In this document: positions 55,099-64,000 of the stretch, one piece after another
Layout: each line of letters opens with the position of its first letter
Numbering within the stretch: position 1 is the first letter of the stretch
Assembly (NCBI RefSeq): GCF_019458805.1
Contig: NZ_JAIBOA010000009.1
Span: forward strand, 124,001-188,000
Length of the DNA: 64,000 bases
Source: Actinomadura parmotrematis
Lineage (GTDB): Bacteria; Actinomycetota; Actinomycetes; Streptosporangiales; Streptosporangiaceae
Direction of reading: 5' to 3'
Position numbers and translations under genes: made by a program
The notes under the pieces: model-generated
Database searches by the model: none
The model's input: the letters and a program-made list of their open reading frames with translations, nothing else
What the model was told of the DNA's origin: nothing

Positions 55099-58014
55099 AT
55101 GCCCGTCACCTACACGCCCGGTTCCCTGGTCGCCGCGCGCGGCCGCGAATGGGTCGTGCTGCCCGAGAGCGACGGCGACATGCTGGTGCTGCGCCCGCTC
55201 GGCGGCTCCGACGACGACGTCGCGGCGCTGTTCCCCGGTTTCGAGGAGGTCGCCGCCGCCGAGTTCGCCCTCCCCTCGCCCGCCGACCTCGGGGACGCGC
55301 AGGCCGCGGGCATGCTGCGCACCGCGCTCCGGGTCGGCTTCCGCTCGGGCGCGGGCCCCTTCCGCTCGCTGGCGCGGCTCGCCGTCGAGCCGCGCGCCTA
55401 CCAGCTCGTCCCGCTGATGATGGCGCTGCGGCAGAAGACCGTCCGGCTGCTGATCGCCGACGACGTCGGCATCGGCAAGACCGTCGAGGCGGGCCTGATC
55501 GCCGCGGAGCTGCTGGCGCAGGGCGACGCCCGCGGCATGGCGGTGCTGTGCTCGCCGGCGCTGGCCGAGCAGTGGCAGGACGAGCTGCGCACCAAGTTCG
55601 GCATCGACGCCGAGCTGGTGCTGTCCTCCACGGTCGCCCGCCTGGAGCGCAATCTGGACTTCGGGCAGTCGCTGTTCACCAAGTACCGCAACGTGGTGGT
55701 CTCCACCGACTTCATCAAGTCCACCCGGCACCGCGACGACTTCATCAAGCACTGCACCGACCTGGTCATCGTCGACGAGGCGCACACCTGCGTCGCCGCC
55801 GACGAGGGCACCTCCCGGCAGAGCCAGCTCCGCTACGAGCTGCTGCGCGGCATCGCCGACGCCACGCCGCAGCGGCACCTGATCCTGGTGACGGCGACCC
55901 CGCACAGCGGCAAGGAGAGCGCCTTCCGCAACCTGCTCAGCCTGCTCAAGCCCGAGTTCGCCACCATCGACCTGGGCAGCCGCGCCGGCCGGACCGAGCT
56001 GGCCCGGCACGTCGTCAAGAGGCAGCGTCCCGACATCCGCCGCTTCCTGGACGAGAACACCGAGTTCCCCTCGCCCCGCGACTTCAAGGACGAGACCTAC
56101 AAGCTGTCGCCCGCCTACCGCGAGCTGCTCTACGACGCCATCGGCTTCGCGCAGGAGCGGGTCGAGGCGGCGGGCGGCCAGGGCAAGCGGGAGGCCCGCA
56201 TCGCCTGGTGGTCGGCCATCGCCCTGCTGCGCTCCCTGGTGTCCTCGCCGCGGGCCGCCGCGCAGACGCTCACCACCCGCTCCACGGCGGCACTGGCCGC
56301 CACGGCCGCCGAGGCCGACGAGCTCGGCGCGCCGCTGAACCGCGACGCCGCCGACGCCGACGCCCTCGAAGGCATGGACGTCGCCCCCGGCGCGCAGACC
56401 GACGACACCGGCACCCGGCTGGCCGCGCTGGCCGCCCGGGCCGCCACGCTCCAGGGCCCCGCCACCGACCTGAAGCTGAAGAAACTGGTCAAGGAGCTCA
56501 AGGGTCTCCTGGCCGACGAGTACAACCCGATCGTGTTCTGCCGGTACATCCCGACGGCCGAGTACATCGCCGAGCAACTTGAGAAAAAGCTCGGCAAGGG
56601 CGTCGTGGTCCGCACCGTCACCGGCACCCTGTCCCCGCAGCAGCGGATCCAGCGCATCGAGGCGCTGGCGGCGGAGACGAGCGGTGACGCGGCCGCCCGC
56701 CGCGTCCTGGTCGCCACCGACTGCCTGTCGGAGGGCATCAACCTCCAGCACCACTTCGACGCCGTCGTGCACTACGACCTGGCGTGGAACCCCACCCGGC
56801 ACGACCAGCGGGAGGGCCGCGTCGACCGGTACGGCCAGCGCCGCGACAAGATCCGCGTGATCACCCTGTACGGCGCCGACAACGGCATCGACGGCAAGGT
56901 CCTGGACGTCCTCATCCGCAAGCACCGGCAGATCCAGAAGGACCTGGGCATCTCGGTCTCGGTCCCCGACGAGGCGTCCGCCTCGGTGACCGACGCGATC
57001 GTCGAGTGGGTGCTGATGCTCGGCCAGAAGGGCGAGCAGGAGGGGCTGTTCGGCTCCGAGGAGCTGGCGAACCTCGATGCCAGGGCCGGGGATCTGGAGA
57101 CGGAGTGGAAGTCCGCCGCCGAGCTGGAGCGCCGGTCCCGGTCGCTGTTCGCGCAGAACACCATCCGCCCCGACGAGGTCGAGCCGGAGGTCAAGGCCGT
57201 CCGGGACGCGCTCGGCGACCCCGGTGAAGTGCACGGCTTCGTTCGCCACGCTCTCGCCGCGCTCGGCGCCGTCCTCCGCGAGGACGGCGCCGGCGGCTTC
57301 ACCGCCGACCTCAGCGGCACGCCGGCGGGCCTCCGTGACGCCGCCGCGCCGTTCCTGACCGGGCTGGACCTGGAGAGGGGCGCCCAGGTCCCGTTCCGCA
57401 CGACGCCCGCGGTCGGACGCGGCGAGGCCGCCCTGGTGCGCACCGACCCGGTCGTGGGGGCCGTGGCGGGCTACGTCCTCAACGCCGCGCTGGACACCAC
57501 CGCCGCGACGGCCGGCCGTGACGACGGCGAACGTCCCGCCCGCCGCTGCGGCGTCGTCCGCACCCGGGCGGTGGCGACCCGCACGACCCTGCTGCTGGTC
57601 CGGTACCGCTTCCAGCTCACCCTGCCCTCCCGCTCTGGCGAGCGGGAACTGGTCGCCGAGGACGTCCGGCTGCTCGCCTTCGAGGGCGCGCCGGACGGCG
57701 CCCGCTGGCTGCCGTCCGAGGACGCCCGCGCGCTGCTCAGCGCCACCGCCGACGACAACACCGACCCGGCCTTCGGTGAGCGGACGATGGCCCGCATCCT
57801 GGACGGCCTGACCGGCGCCGTCCAGGAGCACCTGGACGGCCGCGGCGCCGAGCTGGCGGACGAGCTGCTGAACGCGCATCGCCGCGTCCGCACCGCCTCC
57901 GGCGAGATCGTCCGCGGTGTGACCGTCCGGCACCGCACCCCCGCCGACATCCTCGGCGCCTACGTCTACCTGCCGGTGTCCGGCACCGCCCCGTCCGCCG
58001 GAGGAGCCCGCTGA
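55099..58014 (+). CDS. DrmD-like SNF2 helicase
   Basis: A 971-residue SNF2-family translocase with GAGGGA 9 nt before its ATG. It opens with PGSLVAARGREWVVL and LRPLGGSDDD, then GPFRSLARLAVEPRAYQLVP leading to the ATPase: DDVGIGKT (Lys127), DEAH (226–229), TATPHSG (265–271) and motif VI REGRVDRYGQR (Gln580, Arg581). This N-terminal pattern before the Walker A matches DrmD of class 1 DISARM. The C-terminal 350 residues are helicase-accessory and charged. It begins 57 nt after the fusion gene and its TGA overlaps the methyltransferase ATG by 1 nt. The role is likely translocation along DNA to drive exclusion or cleavage. Confidence 0.9.
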   Translation: MPVTYTPGSLVAARGREWVVLPESDGDMLVLRPLGGSDDDVAALFPGFEEVAAAEFALPSPADLGDAQAAGMLRTALRVGFRSGAGPFRSLARLAVEPRAYQLVPLMMALRQKTVRLLIADDVGIGKTVEAGLIAAELLAQGDARGMAVLCSPALAEQWQDELRTKFGIDAELVLSSTVARLERNLDFGQSLFTKYRNVVVSTDFIKSTRHRDDFIKHCTDLVIVDEAHTCVAADEGTSRQSQLRYELLRGIADATPQRHLILVTATPHSGKESAFRNLLSLLKPEFATIDLGSRAGRTELARHVVKRQRPDIRRFLDENTEFPSPRDFKDETYKLSPAYRELLYDAIGFAQERVEAAGGQGKREARIAWWSAIALLRSLVSSPRAAAQTLTTRSTAALAATAAEADELGAPLNRDAADADALEGMDVAPGAQTDDTGTRLAALAARAATLQGPATDLKLKKLVKELKGLLADEYNPIVFCRYIPTAEYIAEQLEKKLGKGVVVRTVTGTLSPQQRIQRIEALAAETSGDAAARRVLVATDCLSEGINLQHHFDAVVHYDLAWNPTRHDQREGRVDRYGQRRDKIRVITLYGADNGIDGKVLDVLIRKHRQIQKDLGISVSVPDEASASVTDAIVEWVLMLGQKGEQEGLFGSEELANLDARAGDLETEWKSAAELERRSRSLFAQNTIRPDEVEPEVKAVRDALGDPGEVHGFVRHALAALGAVLREDGAGGFTADLSGTPAGLRDAAAPFLTGLDLERGAQVPFRTTPAVGRGEAALVRTDPVVGAVAGYVLNAALDTTAATAGRDDGERPARRCGVVRTRAVATRTTLLLVRYRFQLTLPSRSGERELVAEDVRLLAFEGAPDGARWLPSEDARALLSATADDNTDPAFGERTMARILDGLTGAVQEHLDGRGAELADELLNAHRRVRTASGEIVRGVTVRHRTPADILGAYVYLPVSGTAPSAGGAR

Positions 58015-61000
58015 TGCCCGCCACCACCGCCATCACCGCCACCGTGTCGGTCGGCAACCTCATCCCGGCCGACATGCTGCTGCGCATCGCCACCGACACC
58101 GACGTCAAGGGCACCGCGCCGGCCGACTACGACGTCGTCGGCGTCCGCACGGTCGCCGACGACGCCGAACGGCACTGGGACTACCTGAAAGGCGTCTGGC
58201 GCGACCTGCGCAAGGAGCTGCCCCTCGCGCGGCCCGAGGAGCTGCCGGCCGACCCGACCGGCCGGGCGGCGTCCCAGTGGCTGGAACCGCTCTTCGCCGA
58301 ACTCGGGTTCGGCCTGCTGACGCGGGTCGGCCCGGACGGCATCACGTCCGACGACGGCCAGAAGACCTTCGCGATCAGCCACCGCTGGAACCACGTGCCG
58401 ATCCACCTGGCGCCCTGGAACGCCGAGCTGGACAAGCGCCCCGGCGGCTCCGGCGCCGTCCCGCCCCAGTCCCTCGTCCAGGAGTGCCTCAACCGGACCG
58501 AGGCGCACCTGTGGGCGGTGCTCGCCAACGGGCGGCGGCTGCGGCTGCTGCGCGACTCCAGCGCCCTGGCCACCGCCTCCTACGTCGAGTTCGACCTGGA
58601 AGCGATCTTCGACGGCGAGCTGTTCAGCGAGTTCGTGCTGCTGTACCGGATGCTGCACGCCACCCGCTTCAAGGTCGCTGCGGACGCCCCGCCCTCGTCC
58701 TGCTGGCTGGAGACGTGGCGCACCGACGCGATCAGCACCGGGATGCGGGCGCTGGACCACCAGCGTGAGGGCGTCCAGCGGGCCCTCACGGCTCTCGGCA
58801 CCGGCTTCCTCCAGCACCCGGCCAACGACGCGCTGCGCCAGAACCTCGACATCGAGAAGTTCCACGCGGCCCTGCTCCGCCTCGCCTACCGGATGATCTT
58901 CCTGTTCGTGATCGAGGACCGGGACGTCCTGCACGGCGCGGACGTCCCCGACCTGGCCCGCGAGCGGTACGCGGCGTACTTCTCCTCGGCGCGGCTGCGC
59001 CGCCTGGCCAACCGCCGCCGGGGCAGCGCCCACACCGACCTGTACCAAGCGCTGCTGCTCGTACTGAACGCCCTCGGCGACGAGCAGGGCTGCCCCGAGC
59101 TGGGGCTGCCCGGTCTCGGCGGTCTGTTCGACGACACCGGCGCCGACACCCCGCTGCGCGGCATGGCGCTGTCCAACGAGCACCTGCTGAAGGCCGTGGA
59201 CCACCTGGCGCGCGTCCGGGACGCCGGCTCCGCCCGCTGGCGGCCGGTGGACTACCGCAACATGGGGTCGGAGGAGCTCGGCTCGATCTACGAGTCGCTG
59301 CTGGAGCTGGTCCCCAAGCACAGCGCCGTGGACCGCACCTTCCAGCTCGTCGACCGGGCCGGCAACGACCGCAAGAAGACCGGCTCGTACTACACGCCGA
59401 GCTCGCTCATCGAGAAGCTGCTCGACTCGTCCCTGGACCCGGTGATCGACGACGCGCAGAAGCGTGGCGAGCAGAAGGCGACGGCCGCGGGCGTGACGGA
59501 CCCGGCCGAGGTGGCCGAGATCATCGCCGCCGAGCTGCTGGCGCTTACCGTCTGCGACCCCGCCTGCGGCTCGGGGCACTTCCTGGTCGCCGCCGCCCGC
59601 CGCATCGCCAAACGCGTCGCCGCGGTCCGCGAGCAGAACCCGGAGCCGACTCTGGACGCCGTCCGGCACGCCCTGCACGAGGTGATCGGCCGGTGCGTGT
59701 ACGGGGTGGATCTGAACCCGATGGCCGTGGAGCTGGCCAAGGTCTCGCTTTGGTTGGAAGCGATGGAACCCGGTAAGCCGCTGGGCTTCCTGGACGCGCG
59801 CATCAAGCTCGGCAACAGCCTCATCGGCGCAACGCCCGCTTTGCTGCGTGGCGGCATTCCGAACAAGGCGTTCAAGGCCGCCGAGGGCGACGATGCGAAG
59901 TTCGCCGCAGCGCTGTTCAAGCAGAATGAGGAGGAGCGCTCAGGTCAAGGCTCTCTCTTCTCTCGCTCCACGCAGGCGAAGATCTCCAATACCACCTTCG
60001 CTGAAGGTCTCCGTCAGATCGCCGCCGTTCCAGCCGATACCCTGCGCGACGTTCGCCGCCAGAAGGCCGCCTACCGCGACTGGGCCACTTCACCGGAGTA
60101 CCTGCACGACCTGCACGTGGCCGATGCGTGGTGCGCGGCGTTCATGTGGTTCAAAACGCCCGACGCGCCGCCCGCCATCACCCATGAGGTGTTCAGGGAG
60201 ATCCAGAATCCAAACTCCCAGGGAGTTCCGCAGGAAACGCATGACGAGATCGTCCGACTCAGCGAGGAGTACCGCTTCTTCCACTGGCACCTGGAGTTCC
60301 CCGAGATCTTCACCGTGCCGGATGGAGACGCCACTACTGCGGCGGAAATCAACCCCGATACAGGATGGATGGGAGGCTTCTCTTGCATCCTTGCCAACCC
60401 GCCATGGGATAAGGTGATCTTCGAAGACACGAAGTACTTCAGTGTAGTTGAACCTTCCATCGCCAACCTCTCAGGCGTAGAACGCCGTAAAAGAATTGTC
60501 GAATGGGTCATCGAAAATCCCGAGGCCGGAAAACGCTACCATGCCGCCCGTCGTCGAGTTAAGTCAATTTTCCTTTTTGCCGGCAGCTCGGGCATGTTTC
60601 CTCTATGTGCCAAAGGGTTGACAATCAAGGGAGTTAATTCACTACAGATCGATCAACTGTTTGTCGAACTTTTCACCTCCATCCTCTCACCCGAAGGGCG
60701 TATTGGCTGCATTATTCCGACGACTATCGCAACTGGAGCCTCGGCTCAATATCTCTTTAGCACGTTTACACAACGCAGCTCTATTGCCTCTCTATATGAC
60801 TTCGACAACCGCAAACCACTTTTCCTTGACGTGGAATCGCGGTACAGATTCTGTCTATTTTCGGCGATGGGCAGCGCACTCCAGGAAGGTGGCACAAAGT
60901 TTGTTTTCTCTCTAACAGAACCGTCCGATCTGGACACTCCAGGAAAGATCGTCCGCCTTTCTGCAGAAGAGATTTCACTCATCAACCCAAATACACTCAC

Positions 61001-62177
61001 ATTCCCTCTTTTCAAAGCGCGACGCGACGCAGAATTGACGCTCGCAATTTACAAAAGAATCCCAGTACTACTGAACGAGCGCAAAATCGATGGAAATCCT
61101 TGGGATGTGAATTTTAGAAACCTCTTCAACAGTACCGACGACTCAGACTTGTTTCAGTATCAAGAAAATCTAGAATCTTCCGGATGGGTTGCACAGGGAA
61201 TCATATTCTCCGATGGGGATACTCAACTACTTCCCGTACTCGAAGGAAAGATGATCCATCTATTTGATCACAGATGGAATCACTATTACGGCGTCCGCGA
61301 TAACGATTATGAACCAATCCCAAGTGGAATAAAATCCTCCCCCAATGGGACCGGATGGCCGCGCCGCTGGATCCAGGCCGACGGATCTATTCAGGCAGTC
61401 CGCAAAGGAAAGAGAGTCTCTATATCCGGAGTACGTGACAGACTACACGAAGCCGACTGGAAACATGAATGGCTATACGGGTGGCGCGAAATAGCGCGAG
61501 CTGCCGATGAGCGAACTGCTATTCCCGCTTTCGCGCCCCTCGCTGCCCCCGTAGAGACATTTCCCATATTGATCTCCCCAAGAAAACCGACCTTTATCGG
61601 CGCTCTCGCTGGAATCCAATCGTCTCTCATCTTCGATTTCGTTACCAGGCAAAAGGCAAGCGGCGCCCATATCGGTCGACGCATCTGGAAGCAACTCCCT
61701 GTTCCCACGCCCGTGATGCTGGAACCACACCTTTCCTTTGTCGTTCCGCGCGTCACGGAGCTGGTGTACACGACCTACGACATGGCGCCACTAGCTCAGG
61801 ACCTTGGGGATGAAGGGCCACCGTTTCAGTGGGACGAGGAGCGGCGAGCACAGATCAGAGCCGAACTGGACGCCTATTTTTTCTTCCTTTACGGAATTAG
61901 CAGAGAAGACACCGAGTACATCCTGGAAACATTTCAGTCTGATTCGAAACGTGGGCTCAAGAACAACGAGATCGCCAAGTACGGCACCTACCGCACCCGC
62001 GATCTGGTGCTGGCCGCCTATGACCGGATGGCGCCGCTCGGTGTCGATCTTGACGTTCCGCTCATCGACGGTGAGAACTACACCTCTCCCCTGTCCCCTG
62101 CGCCGGGCCACGGGCCCCGGCATCCGGCTCAGCCCGACGTTTCCAACACCCCCCACGCGGAAGGCGACGCGCACTGA
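58014..62177 (+). CDS. Eco57I-type N6-adenine DNA methyltransferase (DrmMI-like) with AT-rich recognition region
   Basis: A 1,387-residue protein with SAM motif I DPACGSGHF (515–523) and catalytic NPPW (795–798), the gamma-class N6-adenine arrangement; motif X-like KTGSYYTPSSL precedes it. The N-terminal 450 residues are a helical accessory domain; no clear PD-ExK nuclease motif is seen, so it looks like a methylase not a type IIG enzyme. The target-recognition part (about 60.4–62.0 kb) changes codon use sharply: many AGA, ATA, CTA and TTT codons that are rare elsewhere in the window. It fits the marking enzyme of a DISARM-like system. It overlaps both neighbours by 1 nt (TGATG). Confidence 0.9.
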   Translation: MPATTAITATVSVGNLIPADMLLRIATDTDVKGTAPADYDVVGVRTVADDAERHWDYLKGVWRDLRKELPLARPEELPADPTGRAASQWLEPLFAELGFGLLTRVGPDGITSDDGQKTFAISHRWNHVPIHLAPWNAELDKRPGGSGAVPPQSLVQECLNRTEAHLWAVLANGRRLRLLRDSSALATASYVEFDLEAIFDGELFSEFVLLYRMLHATRFKVAADAPPSSCWLETWRTDAISTGMRALDHQREGVQRALTALGTGFLQHPANDALRQNLDIEKFHAALLRLAYRMIFLFVIEDRDVLHGADVPDLARERYAAYFSSARLRRLANRRRGSAHTDLYQALLLVLNALGDEQGCPELGLPGLGGLFDDTGADTPLRGMALSNEHLLKAVDHLARVRDAGSARWRPVDYRNMGSEELGSIYESLLELVPKHSAVDRTFQLVDRAGNDRKKTGSYYTPSSLIEKLLDSSLDPVIDDAQKRGEQKATAAGVTDPAEVAEIIAAELLALTVCDPACGSGHFLVAAARRIAKRVAAVREQNPEPTLDAVRHALHEVIGRCVYGVDLNPMAVELAKVSLWLEAMEPGKPLGFLDARIKLGNSLIGATPALLRGGIPNKAFKAAEGDDAKFAAALFKQNEEERSGQGSLFSRSTQAKISNTTFAEGLRQIAAVPADTLRDVRRQKAAYRDWATSPEYLHDLHVADAWCAAFMWFKTPDAPPAITHEVFREIQNPNSQGVPQETHDEIVRLSEEYRFFHWHLEFPEIFTVPDGDATTAAEINPDTGWMGGFSCILANPPWDKVIFEDTKYFSVVEPSIANLSGVERRKRIVEWVIENPEAGKRYHAARRRVKSIFLFAGSSGMFPLCAKGLTIKGVNSLQIDQLFVELFTSILSPEGRIGCIIPTTIATGASAQYLFSTFTQRSSIASLYDFDNRKPLFLDVESRYRFCLFSAMGSALQEGGTKFVFSLTEPSDLDTPGKIVRLSAEEISLINPNTLTFPLFKARRDAELTLAIYKRIPVLLNERKIDGNPWDVNFRNLFNSTDDSDLFQYQENLESSGWVAQGIIFSDGDTQLLPVLEGKMIHLFDHRWNHYYGVRDNDYEPIPSGIKSSPNGTGWPRRWIQADGSIQAVRKGKRVSISGVRDRLHEADWKHEWLYGWREIARAADERTAIPAFAPLAAPVETFPILISPRKPTFIGALAGIQSSLIFDFVTRQKASGAHIGRRIWKQLPVPTPVMLEPHLSFVVPRVTELVYTTYDMAPLAQDLGDEGPPFQWDEERRAQIRAELDAYFFFLYGISREDTEYILETFQSDSKRGLKNNEIAKYGTYRTRDLVLAAYDRMAPLGVDLDVPLIDGENYTSPLSPAPGHGPRHPAQPDVSNTPHAEGDAH

Positions 62178-64000
62178 TGTCCGACGGCTACCCGGAGTTC
62201 CGGCTCAGCATCCCCTACAGCTCGCTGAAAGCACGGGGGAGGCTGCTCGAAGAGATCGGTACCAACGGCAGCCAGAAATTCGTCATCCTCGCCGGGTCGT
62301 ACGGCCGGGAGCAGGCGGTTCCGTCCTTCTCGACCCAGGCCGTGTCATCGCACAGAACGCGGCAGAAGCTGCTCGCGGACGGCTCGCTGGTCTCCTCGAC
62401 GGCCCATCCCGGGTTTCTGGAGGCCACTACCGACATCGTCTGCAATTCCCCGTCGGCCGCCGGTGAGGTGCTGGTCGGGGGCAGTGTGAATGGTTTCAAG
62501 CAGTGGGTTTCGCCCGATAATCATCCGCTGGGCGACTTCGTCTCCCAGGCGGCCTGGGGGCCGAAGCGGGCCTGGCTGGTGCGCGGTTCCCAGGTCAGTG
62601 GGGCCAACTTGGTTCAGCGGCTCTGGCTGGCCGAGGGGCTGGTCAGCCTCGCCGCGCAGCGGTTGCGGCCGGGCATCCCGACCCCCGTCAGCAAGGAGCA
62701 GATCCGGCAGATCGTGGCGGAGGACTACGAGTCCACGCCCTACAGCCGGCAGCACGAACTGGTCGACGAGTTCCACTCTTTCCTGTCGCGGATGAAGACC
62801 GACGACACCGTGTGCACGATCTCCGGTGGTCGGCTCCGTGTCGGCACCATCTCCGGTGACGCCTACCAGGTCGAGTCCGATGACGATCGGTCGAACCTGC
62901 GGCGCCCGGTGGACTGGCGGGAGGCGGACCACGCTTACGAGGACCTCCCGGAGGAGCTCCAGCAGAAGCTTTCGGTCCAGCGCGATGTCGTCGACCTTTC
63001 CATGGTGCAGGCCGTGCTCGACGGGCTCGAACTGAGCGACGCGCAGATCAGCACGCTGGCCGAGGAGTCCGAGAGCGGCTCCAGCGGCGAGCATCCCGTG
63101 ATCACCGCGCGGCAGCCGCTGGAGCTGCCTGTTCCCGACCAGAGCCTTGCCGATGACCTGCTGGTCCATGACGCCGCCTGGCTGCGGGAGCTGCGCGATC
63201 TGCTCTGGGACGACCGGCAGATGGTGCTGTACGGGCCGCCCGGCACCGGCAAGACCTACCTGGCGCTGAAGCTGGCCGAGTTCCTCAGCGGGGATCCGTC
63301 GCGGGTGAAGCTGGTGCAGTTCCACCCGTCCTACTCCTACGAGGACTTCTTCGAGGGGTTCCGTCCGCAGGAGGATCCCGAGACCCATGAGGTGGCGCTG
63401 CGGATCACGGCCGGGCCGCTGCGCGAGCTGGCCGACCTGGCCGACCGGGAGGGCAGCCGCCACATCCCGCACTTCCTGATCATCGATGAGATCAACCGGG
63501 CGAACCTGGCGAAGGTCTTCGGCGAGCTGTACTTCCTGCTGGAGTACCGCACCCGGTCGGTGCGGCTGACCTACTCGGGGGACGACTTCGCCCTGCCCAA
63601 GAACCTGTTCGTGATCGGCACGATGAACACCGCGGACCGGTCGATCGCGCTAGTGGACGCGGCCATGCGCCGCCGCTTCGCGTTCGTGGAGCTGTCGCCG
63701 CGCGTCGAGCCGACCAGCGGCCTGCTGCGCCGCTGGCTCGCCAAGGAGAAGCACGGTTCCGAGACCGCCGACCTCCTCGACGCCCTCAACGACGCGATCG
63801 GCGACCCCGCGTACCAGGTCGGCCCTTCGTACCTGATGCGGGAGTCCCTGTACAGCGGCTCCGGCGGTCTGGAACGGACCTGGAAGACCAAGATCCTTCC
63901 GCTGCTGGAGGAATACCACTTCGGCGAGGACGTGGACGTCGTCCAGCGCTACGGTCTCGATGCGCTCCGCGCCAAGGTCGCCGGCGGTGCGGCTCCGGGT
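62177..64000 (+). CDS. McrB-like AAA+ GTPase with N-terminal DUF4357, runs off window
   Basis: An open frame of 608 residues without a stop to the window end, starting at the ATG at 62177 that overlaps the methylase stop. Residues about 20–105 match DUF4357: FVILAGSYGREQAVPSF, RTRQKLLADGSL and SPSAAGEVLVGGSVNG. A beta-rich segment (about 220–265) could be a modified-base reader. The AAA+ module has GPPGTGKTYLALKLAEF (Lys359), FHPSYSYEDFFEGFRP, Walker B LIIDEINRANL (Asp437, Glu438) and GTMNTADRS (482–490), which are McrB hallmarks, followed by the arginine finger region MRRRFAF. McrB acts with an McrC endonuclease; the partner would lie just past 64000. Confidence 0.88.
   Translation, partial: MSDGYPEFRLSIPYSSLKARGRLLEEIGTNGSQKFVILAGSYGREQAVPSFSTQAVSSHRTRQKLLADGSLVSSTAHPGFLEATTDIVCNSPSAAGEVLVGGSVNGFKQWVSPDNHPLGDFVSQAAWGPKRAWLVRGSQVSGANLVQRLWLAEGLVSLAAQRLRPGIPTPVSKEQIRQIVAEDYESTPYSRQHELVDEFHSFLSRMKTDDTVCTISGGRLRVGTISGDAYQVESDDDRSNLRRPVDWREADHAYEDLPEELQQKLSVQRDVVDLSMVQAVLDGLELSDAQISTLAEESESGSSGEHPVITARQPLELPVPDQSLADDLLVHDAAWLRELRDLLWDDRQMVLYGPPGTGKTYLALKLAEFLSGDPSRVKLVQFHPSYSYEDFFEGFRPQEDPETHEVALRITAGPLRELADLADREGSRHIPHFLIIDEINRANLAKVFGELYFLLEYRTRSVRLTYSGDDFALPKNLFVIGTMNTADRSIALVDAAMRRRFAFVELSPRVEPTSGLLRRWLAKEKHGSETADLLDALNDAIGDPAYQVGPSYLMRESLYSGSGGLERTWKTKILPLLEEYHFGEDVDVVQRYGLDALRAKVAGGAAPG

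Noticed and set aside
58014..62177. The methyltransferase as a single-chain type IIG restriction-modification enzyme
   Set aside because: No PD-ExK nuclease motif could be found in the N-terminal region, and separate helicase and nuclease genes are adjacent.
40963..64000. The whole right side as an element integrated at tRNA-Arg
   Set aside because: No integrase and no repeat of the tRNA 3' end were found, and genes at 41.9–46.8 kb look like ordinary chromosomal genes.

Overview
The window is very GC-rich chromosomal DNA with frequent GTG starts, overlapping ATGA/GTGA gene junctions, several leaderless genes and no IS element or CRISPR array. Gene order (argS-like–lysA–hom–thrC–thrB–rho–rpmE–prfA–prmC–sua5 ... 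wecA–atpI–atpBEFHAGDC–DUF2550) is the actinomycete housekeeping order, so this is an Actinomycetota chromosome, probably Streptosporangiales (Actinomadura-like; genus is inference).

Layout: (1) 1–10.8 kb, accessory metabolic and secreted functions: an SGNH hydrolase, an acyltransferase that has lost its core, a GMC oxidoreductase, a cobalamin adenosyltransferase, a DUF4097 lipoprotein and two paralogous secreted M28 peptidases around a Pro/Gln-rich gene. (2) 10.9–20.8 kb, the complete F-type ATP synthase operon plus wecA on the minus strand. (3) 21–27 kb, a block of exported proteins and regulators (a two-component system with an unusual duplicated sensor, and a winged-helix/membrane-protein/protease-inhibitor operon) lying between wecA and sua5. 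(4) 27–40.5 kb, translation and termination genes (sua5, prmC, prfA, rpmE, rho), a second two-component system, and the lysine/threonine operon headed by an ArgS relic without its catalytic core. (5) 40.4–46.8 kb, a CheY-like regulator, tRNA-Arg(CCG), small proteins, a third two-component system coupled to a CPBP protease, and DedA.

(6) 46.9–64 kb, the most unusual part: a plus-strand anti-phage-type island. It contains a TIGR04141/DUF6119 gene; a 2,079-residue protein joining a Ser/Thr kinase, an SF2 DExH helicase, a DUF1998/MZB zinc region and a Vsr/DUF559-like nuclease domain; a DrmD-like SNF2 helicase; an Eco57I/DrmMI-like N6-adenine methyltransferase whose recognition region is clearly AT-richer; and an McrB-like AAA+ GTPase with a DUF4357 N-terminus that runs off the window. 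The last three helicase/methylase/McrB genes are almost or fully contiguous (two 1-nt overlaps), and the first two genes have related promoters. I read it as a DISARM-like/Druantia-like composite in which the DrmA and DrmB roles are fused to a kinase and a nuclease and joined to an McrB module.

Regulatory DNA of note: an 18-bp palindrome shared by two promoter regions 26.6 kb apart, a 112-nt loopless inverted repeat beside rho, a helically phased CCTARG array near the left end, and an inverted repeat inside the island's first promoter.
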